A DNA stretch of 64,000 nt from the NCBI GenBank assembly GCA_031216445.1, contig CM062213.1, forward strand, positions 5,791,501-5,855,500. The letters run 5' to 3'. The notes under the pieces are model-generated. The model was not told the DNA's origin. It saw nothing but the letters and a program-made list of their open reading frames with translations, and made no database searches. The DNA is from Lateolabrax maculatus. Taxonomy: Eukaryota > Chordata > Actinopteri > Acropomatiformes > Lateolabracidae. A program made the position numbers and the translations under genes. Shown here piece after piece: positions 10,961 to 21,604 of this stretch. The stretch's first letter is position 1, and the number at the start of each line of letters is the position of its first letter.

Positions 10961-11402
10961 AAAAAAAACAGGTAAAGTTTGTGTGTTTAACTTATGGGAT
11001 CTTAAAACAAGGGTTGTCAGTCAGAGCGAATCAATTGTGTTCAGACTTAACCAGGACGGTGTATGTGTGCAAGCAGGACGTGTACTTGCTTGTTTGTTTG
11101 GTCACTGGATAACTTTTCTGTTGCTCATTGTTAAAATCCACTGAAATCTTGAAATGTGAATCCAGCACAACTCGAGCACAGAATTGTCAATCGGGGAAAA
11201 GATCATCTTCAATGTACTGCACTCTTAAAATTCAAATTTCAAAACAAATGCCACAGCTTTAGGATTAGATGAGTCACTGCCAGTTGTGAGCCTTTTGGAA
11301 AATTAGAACAACTCTGTCACTCTTACACAACTTGACCAAGTTTCTGTAGATATTCAGTGAGTGAGGCTCAGCAAATGACAAACACAAACCCAAAGATTCT
11401 TG
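10961..11402. other. non-coding stretch
   Basis: Unique AT-rich sequence directly before MITE copy 2. The left end of that MITE is too diverged for me to place, so part of this stretch may belong to it. Confidence 0.5.
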
Positions 11403-11600
11403 ACAAGGTAGAAAGTTGCTTTTGCACTTTAGAGAGACCCAGGCTAACCGTTTCCCCCTGCTTCCAGTCTTTATGCTCAGCTAAGATAAATGCCTCCTGG
11501 TTCACAGTTCCGTACTTAAAGCATGAGACATGAGATTGATCACGCTCTGCAAAAGAGCAAATCAGCATATTTTCTTATTATTAAACTATCCCTTTAACTA
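11403..11600 (-). mobile_element. percomorph MITE, partial copy 2
   Basis: It carries the family core 'gtttccccctgcttccagtc' (11450-11469), then 'tttatgctcagctaagataa' and the right terminal arm ending 'aaactatccctttaac' near 11597. Read on the minus strand, the arm matches the family start (GTTAAAGGGATAGTTT). The other half is missing or very diverged. It is non-autonomous, with no open frame of note. Confidence 0.75.
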
Positions 11601-13342
11601 AAACCTAATTTGATCACTTAACTCCAGCACTAGATAACAATGGATCACCTGTTTCTCTCTCTGACCGGGCCCTTGGACACTCTTTCTTGTACTACCTCCT
11701 GCGGAACGACCCGACAAAGTTGCTGACCAAAGCTCTTAATTAAGGGCATTTTTGAAGGTGACCTGATTAGGCGTTGTTCCAGCTGCTCTTCATTAGATAA
11801 TAGTGCGCATATTGAGCTTTCATGTCATGTGAATGTGAAGTTACAATGCCTCACTGTACAAGCTGCCTTGCTGGTGATACATGGCTTGAAGAATTGCCCA
11901 CATTTCATTAAATGTACACCACCCACAGTGCAACTGATAGCAGAAAAAGTGTATGTGGTGTTATTTTATTTATTTATATGTTAATGTTGAACATGTAATA
12001 GATCCTGTTACATGCAGTGTGCGTAGCAACATCATCGTCCACAGAACCAGGACTAAAAGTAATAGCTGCTATGTTCTGTAAGAATATGAATGGTAAGTAA
12101 CAATGTGGTCAGTGTGTTTGGAGTGAAGCAGATGTTTACAGTGTTGAATATAAGAAACATAAAGTGAATGTAACTTACATGTTTTACCCACAGTCTGAAG
12201 TGTACATATGCAGTTTAGCTCTCATTAGAGACTATTACCCTGTATTTATACTGTAGTTTTTGTTAATTTTATAATTAAGTCTTGAGCAGCAGCTAAAGTG
12301 ATCAAAAAATGTTTAGTTTCTTAAACATACTGTGTGTTAGTTGTAGCAATTGGAGTTTATACTGTATGTACTATACATGAAGGAGGAGAGGGTGTGCTGT
12401 AACTGATTTAAGAGCTGTTATTTCCAGCTAACGACTAAATGGAATGGAAATAAACAAAGAGAATATGCATTTAAAATGCTTTCATATATTTTAATATATA
12501 ACATCCAGACAATTAAATAACCCACATTACTTTGAAATGAATTCTCCAACTCCCCACACAGCCAACATTAAGAAGCTCTTAATGGCCATTGGGCACTTGG
12601 TTTGTGTGCTGTTTGAAGTGTAAAACTGGTTTCTTCATTTCTATAAACACTCTTAACCTAAAACACTTTTAACTTCCAAGATCGATAATTTTTGGTAGAA
12701 GGACCCATATCTAATCAGCCAATTTGTACATCTCGGCAATACAATGTTTCATGAATATTGAGTTCAAATTCCACAAAAGGTGTCTTTTTATATCTTTCTT
12801 TTAACTTCCAGCTCTGCAATATAGATGCTCATATATGTGAAGTTTAGAGAAGCACTTTCCAGCTTCCTCTGCATTGCTTTTAGCATTGTAAAGTAAGATT
12901 TGTAGTAATTTGTATTCAGCATTCAAGTTTTTTTGCAGCGATTGCATGACCCATGGCATTTATATTCATGGTTGTCTCAAGGAAGCCATCATAATTATGG
13001 CCTCCTTTAAATAAAAAAAAATGTCTCAAGTATTCAGATATCTAAAATATACGAGACAGAAAAGAAAGAAATTTGGGAGAAAAATTTTTTTTTTTGGCTC
13101 GAGGGATCTTTTCAAAAAATGTACACTAAAAACAGATGCAGTTTCTTGAAGATAAACGATAAAGGTTCAGAGATTTAATTAATACTTTTCAGTGTAGGGG
13201 TAATTTAGTTTGCATTTCTAATGGAACTCTGTCTTTTCGCATGGTTTCCTGCTGTGCGCACAGTTGTAGTAGCCTTAGGCGATTAAGATCTGGGTAACAT
13301 TGTAGTATTTTTTTTTTTTCTGCACACTTTGTCTACAGACCT
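11601..13342. other. long non-coding stretch, very AT-rich
   Basis: Unique AT-rich DNA including 11950-12560, where runs such as 'tatattttaatatataacat' dominate. A donor-like 'atg/gtaagtaa' is at 12090 but no partner exon was found. An A/T-run pair lies at 13012-13021 and 13085-13096. No gene is supported. Confidence 0.6.
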
Positions 13343-13365
13343 GGGGGGAGGGGGGGGGGGGGGGG
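13343..13365 (+). repeat. poly-G tract
   Basis: Twenty-two G in 23 bases (a single A at 13349), flanked by ordinary sequence. It can form an intramolecular or intermolecular G-quadruplex and is a common sequencing and assembly trouble spot. Confidence 0.95.
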
Positions 13366-15361
13366 AGATACTAGTCTAATATTACTTTATATTCTCTCAT
13401 TTATTCTTCTACGTTTTTTATCAGACACAAAGGGCAATGTCAATTGTAAAAGAGGTAGCCATTTGATTTAAGGTAATTTGGGATGTCAAAATTATGATAT
13501 TGTTTGTGTGGGCAATGTAATTGTTAGAACTGCCATGAAGACCCTGATTTAAACCCAAGGATGATTGCTCATGGTTGTTTCTTACAGAAAGAGAGGGAGA
13601 GAAAGACAACTCTGCCCAAATTGCCTTGAAAAAAAAATGAAGTAGAAAAAAAAAAACAATTCAGATGAGTGATTGACACAGCGCCCAATTCATCACAATG
13701 AGAGATGGTGGAAGGTATCTGACAACCAAAAACACTGTTGGAAGGTAAACATGCACACATTGCGCTTGCACACAGACACTGACATACTCGAGTGCATGAA
13801 TACACACACACGCACACACCCAAACATGAAAGTGGTTCAATAGCTATTACAGTGTAGCTTTGGAGAAATTTGGTATCAAATGATTGGTGGGATCTGCTGC
13901 AAGCGAAAAAAGGAGTTGCAGCTGTTGTGTTTGTGTGTGCATGCGTGATTTGTGTGCGTGTGCAGCAGCAGTCTTGTGTGTCTCTTTGAATGTGCAAGTG
14001 CCACCCCCCCATCTCTCCTCCCCCTCTGTCGCTCACGTCCATAGCCATTAGTGAGGCGGCCGTTGAGGCTGCCTTGTTTTGACAGATGCTCACTCTGTCC
14101 AAATGCATCTCAGAGGACGTTATGGCGCTTGTCACACTCCCCCTGCCTCTCTCTCTTTCTCTCTATCCCTCTGTTTCCTCCCTTTGCTTCCTTACTCTCA
14201 CTCTTCCTAGACTTCTTTGGTCCATGCATGGCTTCAAATAAGGTGTATCTGGTCCACTCATGGTACTACTACTGATATATATATATTGTGAATATTACTC
14301 ACAATGTCCTACTTGCATGCAAACACACACTTGTGTTATGCCTTCTCCTCAAACTTCATAATACGATATTCCTTCCCGTGATATGTCCATAAAGCACAAA
14401 AGTCAACGTTACCAGCGAGGGTGCATCGAGCCGCTCCCAGCGCCTCCAGGCCTAGATGCGAATGAACCAGACTGAACTGTGTGAAGGGTCAGCCTTTCAT
14501 TGTTTCTTCCCACTGGGTACCTCGGGGGTGGGGTTTTGAAGTTAGAGGGGGAGGCTGGGTACGGTGCCAGGAAGAGAAAGTCTCCTGGTCGTTCAAGAAG
14601 CCTACTGCCACAATGCTAACCTACCTGGACACAATGAGGCCACTGCTAATGTTGACATCCTGTTGGCTTACAGGACATAACAGGACACATTGTGACTATT
14701 CTGGGATGCAATGTGAAATACAGGCCTGTATACTGTGCCACGCCAGATGAAATTCATTAATTTATTCAGTGGGATGATGGATACACTTGATGAAAAGATT
14801 GCCTTTTGAACCTACCGTAACACGGGGGCGGTAGATTGCTGTCTCTTGCCATTCATCCTGATTACAGCAATTCCAGCTGATGTTATTGATAAGTGTTGAA
14901 TGTTTAATTTTAATCTGTTTCATATTTAAAAAATGTTATTAAAATAAGTTTTTCTGCCTCAAGGTTTTTTTTTTCGAAAACTGAAAATCAATTATGACAG
15001 AAAACAACATGCATTTGCGCCTCAAAAAAGATCATTTCTGAATGAGATTTCCAGTTACGGAGCACACATTTGTACGACATCCCTGGAATCGTATAAAGCT
15101 TGTGGTTCATGCAATCATACAAATGCACAAATATCAAAAGTCAAAGCCCCCATGGCTTTTAGATTCATTCTCATGACCCTCTCCATCATTCAGCACCCCC
15201 CTCCCACTTAATCATGCATGCAAGTCTAAAAACATGCCAGTTGCTCCATACACATACATCAATTTATGTGTTTGCCCTGGAGGGAGTTGAATCTGTTTTT
15301 GAGGGGAGTTTGTTAGAAGTCAGACTTAACCTGTACCCTCTTCAGTCACCGTATCTCTGCT
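13366..15361. other. non-coding stretch with CA- and TG-rich blocks
   Basis: CA-rich sequence at 13748-13820 is followed by TG-rich sequence at 13926-13985, an imperfect inverted pair. A CT-rich tract lies at 14140-14175. The block at 14400-14470 is unusually GC-rich for the region (gagccgctcccagcgcctcc). The minus-strand open frame at 13569-14135 (188 codons) is driven by these repeats. No gene is supported. Confidence 0.55.
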
Positions 15362-15583
15362 TCATGCTTGTAGCCAGGCGAAGGTGACCTTGCCCTGAGG
15401 ATTGAGAACCACAGAGCTGCCCCTCTGCACCTCTTCTCCCTGCTGCCCCTCCAGAGCGGCTTCGCTGTGGTGACTTAAGAGAGGGGAGAGGATGTCTGTG
15501 ACTTTCTCTTTGAGTGCCTCTCTGAGTGTGTGTATCTGTGTGTGAGTGTGAGTAAGAGTTGGCCAGGCTTCAGGAGGGCTGAA
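15362..15583 (-). other. exon-like open frame ending in a stop (alternative terminal exon)
   Basis: On the minus strand an open frame without an ATG runs from a stop at 15584-15586 to a TGA at 15362-15364. Its C-terminal part reads EALKEKVTDILSPLLS and ends with VVLNPQGKVTFAWLQA. Acceptor-like CAG sites sit at 15536 and 15522. If the island at 15699-15753 used a donor at 15698 (cattt/gtgagg), the second acceptor would join in frame. The composition looks protein-like (amphipathic, few low-complexity residues), but I recognise no family. Confidence 0.22.
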
Positions 15584-15624
15584 TCACACCGTCTGGGCTC
15601 TCCGTCGGATGGACAGGGCTTGGC

Positions 15625-15753
15625 TTAGGGCTGAGAGGGTCCTTTACGCCTCAACACACACTCTCCCAGGTCTGTACACTCTCCTCGATCCTCCTCACAA
15701 ATGGTGGGGTGATGAAAGGAGACATGCCAATACATCCAAGATTTCAACCACTG
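15625..15753 (-). other. exon-like island C of a minus-strand unit
   Basis: A very good acceptor lies just upstream on the minus strand (cgctcccttcttctctccag type, a pyrimidine run of about 25 bp ending at 15754). The phase-0 frame reads QWLKSWMYWHVSFHHPTICE and runs on to a TAA at 15625-15627. The next AATAAA on this strand is near 14760-14766, far downstream. It is phase-compatible with islands A and B at 17.6-18.0 kb. The function is unknown; a spliced non-coding RNA is equally possible. Confidence 0.25.
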
Positions 15754-15837
15754 CTGGAGAGAAGAAGAGGGAGCGAGGGGAAAAGTAGGAGAAGAGACCA
15801 AGTACATGAAAGTGAAAAATGTCTGAGAATGCATGTG

Positions 15838-15854
15838 TATGTGTGTGTGTGTGT
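15838..15854. repeat. short (TG)n run
   Basis: A 17-bp TG repeat just upstream of island C on the minus strand. Confidence 0.9.
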
Positions 15855-15900
15855 GAGGACAATGTACTCCAGACAGTGAATGCAAGGGAACAATGAATCA

Positions 15901-16488
15901 CAGTGAAGACAAGTGGGTGAAAATAAAGAGAGACAGAAGCTGAAGTGACTCTATGCCCATGGTTAACGGTATATTTTCTTCCTCCTTGCCAAGGAAGTGG
16001 CTGCTAGGCTGAGCACGAAGCGGCGAGCGAGGGGCGGGGGACAGAAATGAAAAGGTTGGGGTCAACTTCATCTCTCCGCTCATATTCTCCACTCTATCTC
16101 ACCTCAATCTGGCCAATACAGACTCAGCCCTGGCCCGGAAAGTTTTCCCATTCAGATTCCAAAAAACCAATCTGGTGAACTCCATTTCCGTTCCCCACAG
16201 CTGACCACAAATAGTGCTCTCGGGCAGTTCAGTTCAATGTGTGGCGCATCAATACATTGTTTACGGGAGCCCTCTGAAAGGCTTTTTGTGGAGGAATGAC
16301 TTTTGAAGCACTCTTGTCACAGTTTGAACCATCTGCTGTCAACAGGGGTATTAGATGTAATATCGGCATTATTTTGGTGAAACACAGTTCACATCCTCAG
16401 AGAGAAAAGATTATCATTGTGGTTTACATTAACAGTAACATGAGTGATTCTCTTCCCTTTCTACCTGAGGCATTACAGATATAAACAC
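15901..16488. other. non-coding stretch
   Basis: Unique sequence between island C and the Harbinger-like element. A small CpG-containing patch lies at 16010-16037 (gcacgaagcggcgagcgagg). No gene is supported. Confidence 0.5.
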
Positions 16489-17041
16489 ATAGATGCAGTA
16501 TTTCCACTTCATGATACGACTCGGCTCGACTTGGCTCGACTGTACTCGCTTGGCACCGTTCTTTTTTGGTTTTCCACTGGCAAAAGTTGTGGATAGTACA
16601 TGTACCCGGTACTTTTTTGTTGGTATCGCCTCGGTCGAAGATCCAAGTGAGCTGAGCCGATACAAACAGGTGGAGTGAAAACACAGCAGAATCGTCACTA
16701 GAATTGTCACTTGCGGGACACGGGATTTCCTGCACAAAACCGCTATTTTGAAATAGCCATGCTGTCAATAGCATCAGCAAGGTTCACTCAACCCAGATTT
16801 TTAAAAAATGTCAGCCTGCAAAATGGTCAATTGATGAAGTGGAGACTTTCCACTGTTTCGTTGCCGATGAAAGGATCAAGCGATGGAACAACACGCAACG
16901 AGTTTGTGTCACGTTGTAGATTATGTCTCGGCAGTTTTACGCTGTGACACTGTGACTATCTGCAGTGGAAAACGAAATCCAGAAAAATGAGAAGAGTTGA
17001 GTCAAGCCGAGCCGTACCATGCAATGGAAATAAGGGCATAG
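16489..17041 (+). mobile_element. Harbinger-like non-autonomous DNA transposon with Myb/SANT-like remnant
   Basis: The left end at about 16500 reads tatttccacttcatgatacg, then actcggctcgacttggctcg. The right end, reverse-complemented, reads tatttccattgcatggtacg, then gctcggcttgactc. These are clear terminal inverted repeats of about 40 bp. ATAG flanks both sides (16489-16492 and 17038-17041), so a 3-4 bp target duplication is plausible, as in PIF/Harbinger elements. Inside, 16821-16918 encodes KWSIDEVETFHCFVADERIK, resembling the Myb/SANT-like DNA-binding protein that Harbinger elements carry beside their transposase. The frame shifts and breaks afterwards, and no DDE transposase is present. 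This is an internally deleted, inactive copy. Confidence 0.8.
16821..16918 (+). pseudogene. decayed Myb/SANT-like domain of a Harbinger element
   Basis: The frame gives KWSIDEVETFHCFVADERIK followed by RWNNTQRV. The pattern W..DEV..F...VADERI is typical of the Myb-like partner protein of PIF/Harbinger transposons. Continuation of the same homology (DGTTRNE) appears in another frame just after, at about 16875-16905, so at least one frameshift has occurred. There is no start codon in context and no full domain, so it is non-functional. Confidence 0.6.
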
Positions 17042-17053
17042 AAAACCCTTTAC

Positions 17054-17398
17054 TCAAAGGAATAGTTTGACAAGTGAATCTGTTGACTAATTAACATGTT
17101 TTATCTTGTTTATTTCGTACAAAAAAAAAAACGCAAAACATCGCAATATGTAATTTTTACACTTTACATATTAACAAGTGAGCTTTAGAGGTGCTGGGCA
17201 GCAAATCTTGTTATCTGAACAGTGCCAGGCTAGCTGTTTCCCCCTGTTTCCAGTCTTTGTGCTAAGCTAAGCTAACCAGCTGTTGACAGTAGCTTCATAT
17301 TTACCGTACAGACATGAAAGTTGTATCAATCTCCTCATCTAACTCTGAGCAGGAAGGTGAATATTTCTATTTCCCAAAATGTTTAACTATTCTTTGAA
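17054..17398 (+). mobile_element. percomorph MITE, copy 3
   Basis: It starts 'tcaaaggaatagtttgaca' and ends 'tttaactattctttgaa', which are inverted repeats. It holds the family core 'gctgtttccccctgtttcca' (about 17231-17250), then 'gctaagctaagctaaccagc' and the right-arm sequence 'tatttcccaaaatgttt'. At 345 bp it is shorter than copy 1 and has lost part of the middle. It begins only 13 bp after the Harbinger-like element, so two unrelated elements are effectively adjacent. Confidence 0.85.
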
Positions 17399-17635
17399 CC
17401 AAGAAGTGCAATTGAGGTCATAGACATGTAGAGTATAAAAGGTACAGATCAAACAACACTAAAGGAGACACAGAGAGAAATGCTAAAACAGACAAAAAAT
17501 AAAAAAATAAACCAGACACAAAATAGACACAAACACCAAACAGCAGAAAAACAAAAACAAAACAGTAAAATTAAAAGATAAAAGATATGTACACCAACAT
17601 ACACCTTCACAGGCATATAGGTTTTGTCTCTCTAC

Positions 17636-17727
17636 CTCCTGGCCTTTCCCAGCATGCCTTGCTGTGATGGGTGACTTGATCCTCGTTCCAATCCCAGCAA
17701 ACGCCTCTCGGAGGAGCGGCGATGTCA
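17636..17727 (-). other. exon-like island B of a minus-strand unit
   Basis: A good minus-strand acceptor (tctattcctctatgttccag) ends at 17728. A donor 'aggag/gtagag' follows at 17635. The island is 92 bp. The frame phase-compatible with island A reads SPLLREAFAGIGTRIKSPIT. A second frame is also open. Both flanking sites are on the same strand and 191 bp from island A, a normal fish intron length. No protein family is recognised. Confidence 0.28.
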
Positions 17728-17918
17728 CTGGAACATAGAGGAATAGAAATCAAATCTGTTTGAACTGAGAGTGAGCGAGGGAGAATGTGCCAGAGGACAA
17801 GGCAGTGATAACGGATAAAAGAGGAGGGGGAGTAAAAGAATGATATTTGAATTATGTAACTCAGCTCAGGGATGATTTGGACGATTCCACCGTTGACACC
17901 AACATCATTTCTCATTAC

Positions 17919-17975
17919 CTGAGAGCTGTGTGTGCCCGGCGCTTTGCCTCGTCCCGTGAGTCATCTCACACTCAG
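17919..17975 (-). other. exon-like island A of a minus-strand unit
   Basis: The acceptor on the minus strand is excellent (about 30 pyrimidine-rich bases ending tctctctctctgatag). The donor is near-consensus (ctcag/gtaatg). The island is 57 bp and more GC-rich than its flanks. Only one frame is open (ECEMTHGTRQSAGHTQLS), and it joins in phase to island B. It may be a short coding exon or part of a spliced non-coding RNA. Confidence 0.3.
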
Positions 17976-18705
17976 CTATCAGAGAGAGAGACAGAGAAAA
18001 GGAGCAGAATGAGGTGAGATGTTTGGGAGACGAGGGACAAAAAGGCTGAAAGCACACATTTGTACAAACTAGAAATATATGAAGCAGGATGTTCGTACAT
18101 TTAGATTACTGTGGAAGATTGACTCTGTTCACATGTATTTTACATGTAATGTAGCCTGCCTCGTGTACACATCAACCAGCTGCGGATAATGCGAAAATGA
18201 TATTTTCCATGCATCACTGAAGTGTGTCACTGCAGAATCAACAGGGTATTTTAAATGCATATTGATTTACCTGCTTTGTGTTAATTGCAGACAGTACAGA
18301 GTAAAATATTTTACCCTAAACCACGTTTGTGCCTGGGCATCAACACAATGTGTCGTCAAGATGATGTTAATGGGTTGAAATCAATGGCCAATCAATAACT
18401 TGTGTATTCGACATGGGATAAATTGCACAGTGTAACACTGGGGATGAATGTTCCACATTGTTCACTTAGCATTCAGCAGAAGCAATGCGTAAAAGGCTGG
18501 ATAACAAAATGGATGCTGTTTTTTATAAGGAAAGAAAAGGCTTACTGCAAAGAAGAGCCATTCTGATAAGCAAGTTCAACCACAAAACAATACTTTTTTC
18601 TTTACAATACTTTTCATTTGTGCTGTTGCCTTTGGAATTATGATGATAAGAAACGCCGAATGAAAATACATCATTATTGTGGCTTGAGGCTACATTAGCT
18701 GCTAC

Positions 18706-18764
18706 TTGCGGAAGACACCCGAATCTCTGACTGAACAGTCTGCGACTGCATTCCTTAATGTGTA
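18706..18764 (-). other. exon-like island, not phase-compatible with island A
   Basis: A strong acceptor (cgcttcttttcctacag) is followed by 59 bp and a donor-like gtagca. Open frames read YTLRNAVADCSVRDSG or HIKECSRRLFSQRFGC. Neither leaves the phase needed by island A, so if this is an exon it belongs to a non-coding transcript or an alternative isoform. It is kept because the acceptor is good and on the same strand as the neighbouring islands. Confidence 0.18.
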
Positions 18765-19193
18765 CTGTAGGAAAAGAAGCGATAAAATGTGTCAAAAACA
18801 GACGATATTTCTATAAGGTCATTCTTAATGGATGTCTGTGCAAATACGCTGTTAGTATGTGCAGACTATGGAAGATGAATCATGTTAGTTGCTGTTGTTG
18901 GTTGTTATAATAAAGGTTGGATGTTGTCTAGATTGTGCTGGATCAGTGGATGGGAAAGATTGTTGAAACTGGAATACAGTGATCCACCTCTTAAAACGAA
19001 TGTGGGCCAGCGGGCGTAAAGTGGCGGTGCCACTGGCCCCTTCCCTTCTTCCTACTCCCCTGCTTCCTACTCCCCTCACCTCTGGTACCCTTGCTCGGAC
19101 CACACCCATCTACAAACTAAGCCTTCATTGTGATGTCAACAACACACCTGTTTTGTGGTGCCATTGCATGACAAAATTGGTCCACAGACATAT

Positions 19194-19231
<38 letters not shown>

Positions 19232-20199
19232 TCCCATGGTGAAAACAATACCAGCCAGACGCTGTTGCAGCTGGTAAAAATGCTGCAGGAGGGTCAGATC
19301 AAATATAGATCCATGAGTGTGTGGGTTTATCAGATGCCAACCACTGCACAGTGGTTCATGATACTGTGAAACAGGAACTCTGTAAAGTTATAACGGTGAC
19401 AGTAGATTGTATGGTTAACAGTAGAAATACACTGTTACATGTTACAAACTAATCTACCAATAACGTATGCTTAAACCTACTTATGAATAATGAAGAATGA
19501 ATGACTTGAATAATGTTGCATTGTGTTGTGGCAGAAGTTAAGAAGTTGCTGGACTACCCTCCATTTTCTGATGGAGCCTTGCCCCATTAAATTGAATGAG
19601 GCTGTGCTTTTTGATGCAGTGCTCTTACTGATTATTTTACTGTACCTCCAAAGTCAGTATATTATTCCAATCTGCATATTGTAATCTTAAATAACCACCG
19701 TTTTAAGTTTTCTAAAGCAATCATAAAGCATGTTTTGCTTTGATCTCTGAGTTCTGTAAATACATATTTTATGTCATTTGTATATTTGTAATCCATTATT
19801 CCCAATTTCTAACCATTATCCTTGGGTTAGACATCATTAAACACAAAATAAGAGGCACCATTAGTTGCTTCTTAGCTTTGTTGTGCTTGGTGGCATTTGA
19901 AGGATAGTCCTGATATTTCCCAACCTCAGTACCCTGCTTTTAAATGAGTGCATGTTCAGTAAACATATTGCAAACTGTGACAACAGTACTGATGCTTTTG
20001 GTGGACTGCTAAAGGTTTTGTTTTAGGTTGTTTATTGTTAGAGTTATGGATAAGGGAGTATGCTCTTCCCAGCACACTACACACACACGGGTACTTACAC
20101 TCAACATGCATGAGTTGTGCCAGTCTTCTCCTCTGCGCTGTGTCTGTGTGGGGGTGGTTGGTGCATGGCACATCGCTTAAAATAGACATTCGCTCTCTT
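18765..20199. other. non-coding stretch
   Basis: Unique AT-rich DNA with a pure CA microsatellite at 19196-19229. A GC-richer segment at 19000-19095 (cccttcccttcttcctactc) is pyrimidine-rich on the plus strand. No gene is supported. Confidence 0.6.
19196..19229. repeat. (CA)n microsatellite
   Basis: A pure CA run of about 33 bp. Confidence 0.95.
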
Positions 20200-20292
20200 G
20201 CAAGAGGAGGTTGACAAAGGAGTGAGAGGGAATGAAAGCGCATAAGGGAGTGAGAGAGTATGACAGAGATAGAGAGAGACAAAGGGGTGGGA

Positions 20293-20324
<32 letters not shown>

Positions 20325-20340
20325 AAAGCAGAGAAGAAGA
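20200..20340 (+). repeat. polypurine block with (GAAA)n
   Basis: About 140 bp of nearly pure purine sequence. It includes a perfect GAAA tetranucleotide array at 20291-20326. The minus-strand open frames across it (up to 226 codons, 19956-20636) come from this polypyrimidine complement. Confidence 0.9.
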
Positions 20341-21164
20341 CACAAATTCCTCTGCACCAAACGAGTACTCAAAGGAAACAAACACACACATCTGTGAGAG
20401 TTTGAAATGGAGACGGAGAGGGAAAATGAATATTTCAGGTGAGGGGAATGAGGCAGATTTCCAGGAAAGTGAATGGGGACAGATGTAGGCAAAAGAGATA
20501 TTGCACAGATTACAGACACAATGCTGCAAACCATGATACTGTACGTGTTCATTTCATGAAAAAAAGTAACAAAAATCAGCATGAACAGGCTGAGCATATT
20601 AAACAATGTTTCATCTGCAAATTCTTTCAAATACATGACTAATTTACCAGTACCATGATTATGTTATACACTGTAACTGTAACATGTCACAAGTGTAAGA
20701 CAGGATAAAACAGTATTTCATTCCACTGTGAACATCATTGGCACCTACCTCAGAGACCAAGTCTTTTTGTAAAATATGCCAAACGGATAAGGTAAAGACT
20801 GCACAAAGCTATGATTAATCATATATATCGACATCAAAGGCCTGATGGCTCTTTGTCAGATGAGACTTAACTTGAGATGACTTTGAATCTGGACGGAGAA
20901 AAAAAGTGAAAATGAATCACGCTTTACTCTGGATGGATGTTAGTACATTCCGTCATTGTTAATCTCTACTCGCCAACGCCTAAAGTTGAGCAGTCAGCAG
21001 AATGGAGCTGGCTTGTGTGTCATCTCTCTCTTTCGCTCTCTCCACCCTCCCCCAGCGGCACACATCTTCCCAGTGCTTAAGATAAGTGACAAGACATCAG
21101 AGCCAAAGAAGTGCTTTAATGCCAAGAGAAAACTCTGTGCCCATACGTGGGTGGATACGTCCAT
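20341..21164. other. non-coding stretch
   Basis: Unique DNA. A minus-strand donor-like site (ctgag/gtaggt) lies at about 20753 with a weak acceptor 60 bp upstream. No other support for an exon was found. Confidence 0.5.
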
Positions 21165-21440
21165 CTGTGTGTGTATGTGTGCGTGTGTGCGTGTGTGTGG
21201 GTGTGTGCGTGTGTGTGTGTGTGTGCATATACACTTGGGTCTGCATTTTGGAGAATGTGAGTGAGTATACACGAGTTACAGTAAGAGTTGAATATTCATA
21301 TGTGTGCATACACTCCATCACTCCATCTTTGTGTGAGTGTACACATGTTTGCCTGTACTGTAAATGTGTGTGTATAAATGCCTCTGTGTGTGTGTGTTCG
21401 TGTGTTTATGTGTGTGTGTGTTTATGTGCGTGTGTGTGCC
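21165..21440. repeat. extended TG-rich repeat region
   Basis: Two dense TG blocks (21165-21225 and about 21360-21440) with looser TG sequence between them. The alternating purine-pyrimidine runs have Z-DNA potential. The 207-codon open frame at 21086-21709 is a product of the repeat. Confidence 0.9.
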
Positions 21441-21576
21441 CCTTTCTTCTCGGTAAGGTTATCCATCACTCCAAGCATCAGATGACATCACCACCGACCC
21501 CCATCCTGCAACTCTTACCCTTCCACCCACCCCACATTCTCCACTCTGATGGGTTGGCTGGGTGCCACCACCCACC

Positions 21577-21604
21577 TTCCTCCTCCTCCTCCTCCTCTCC
21601 TCCT
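21577..21604 (+). repeat. (TCC)n microsatellite
   Basis: A TCC/CCT trinucleotide array of about 27 bp. Confidence 0.93.

Noticed and set aside
10437..11144. 235-codon open frame on the plus strand
   Set aside because: Its length comes from reading through (CA)n and (CT)n arrays (His/Thr and Ser/Leu runs).
13569..14135. 188-codon open frame on the minus strand
   Set aside because: Low complexity from paired CA and TG tracts; no domain.
19956..20636. 226-codon open frame on the minus strand
   Set aside because: It reads through the complement of the GAAA and GA-rich tract, giving Phe/Leu/Ser runs; no domain.
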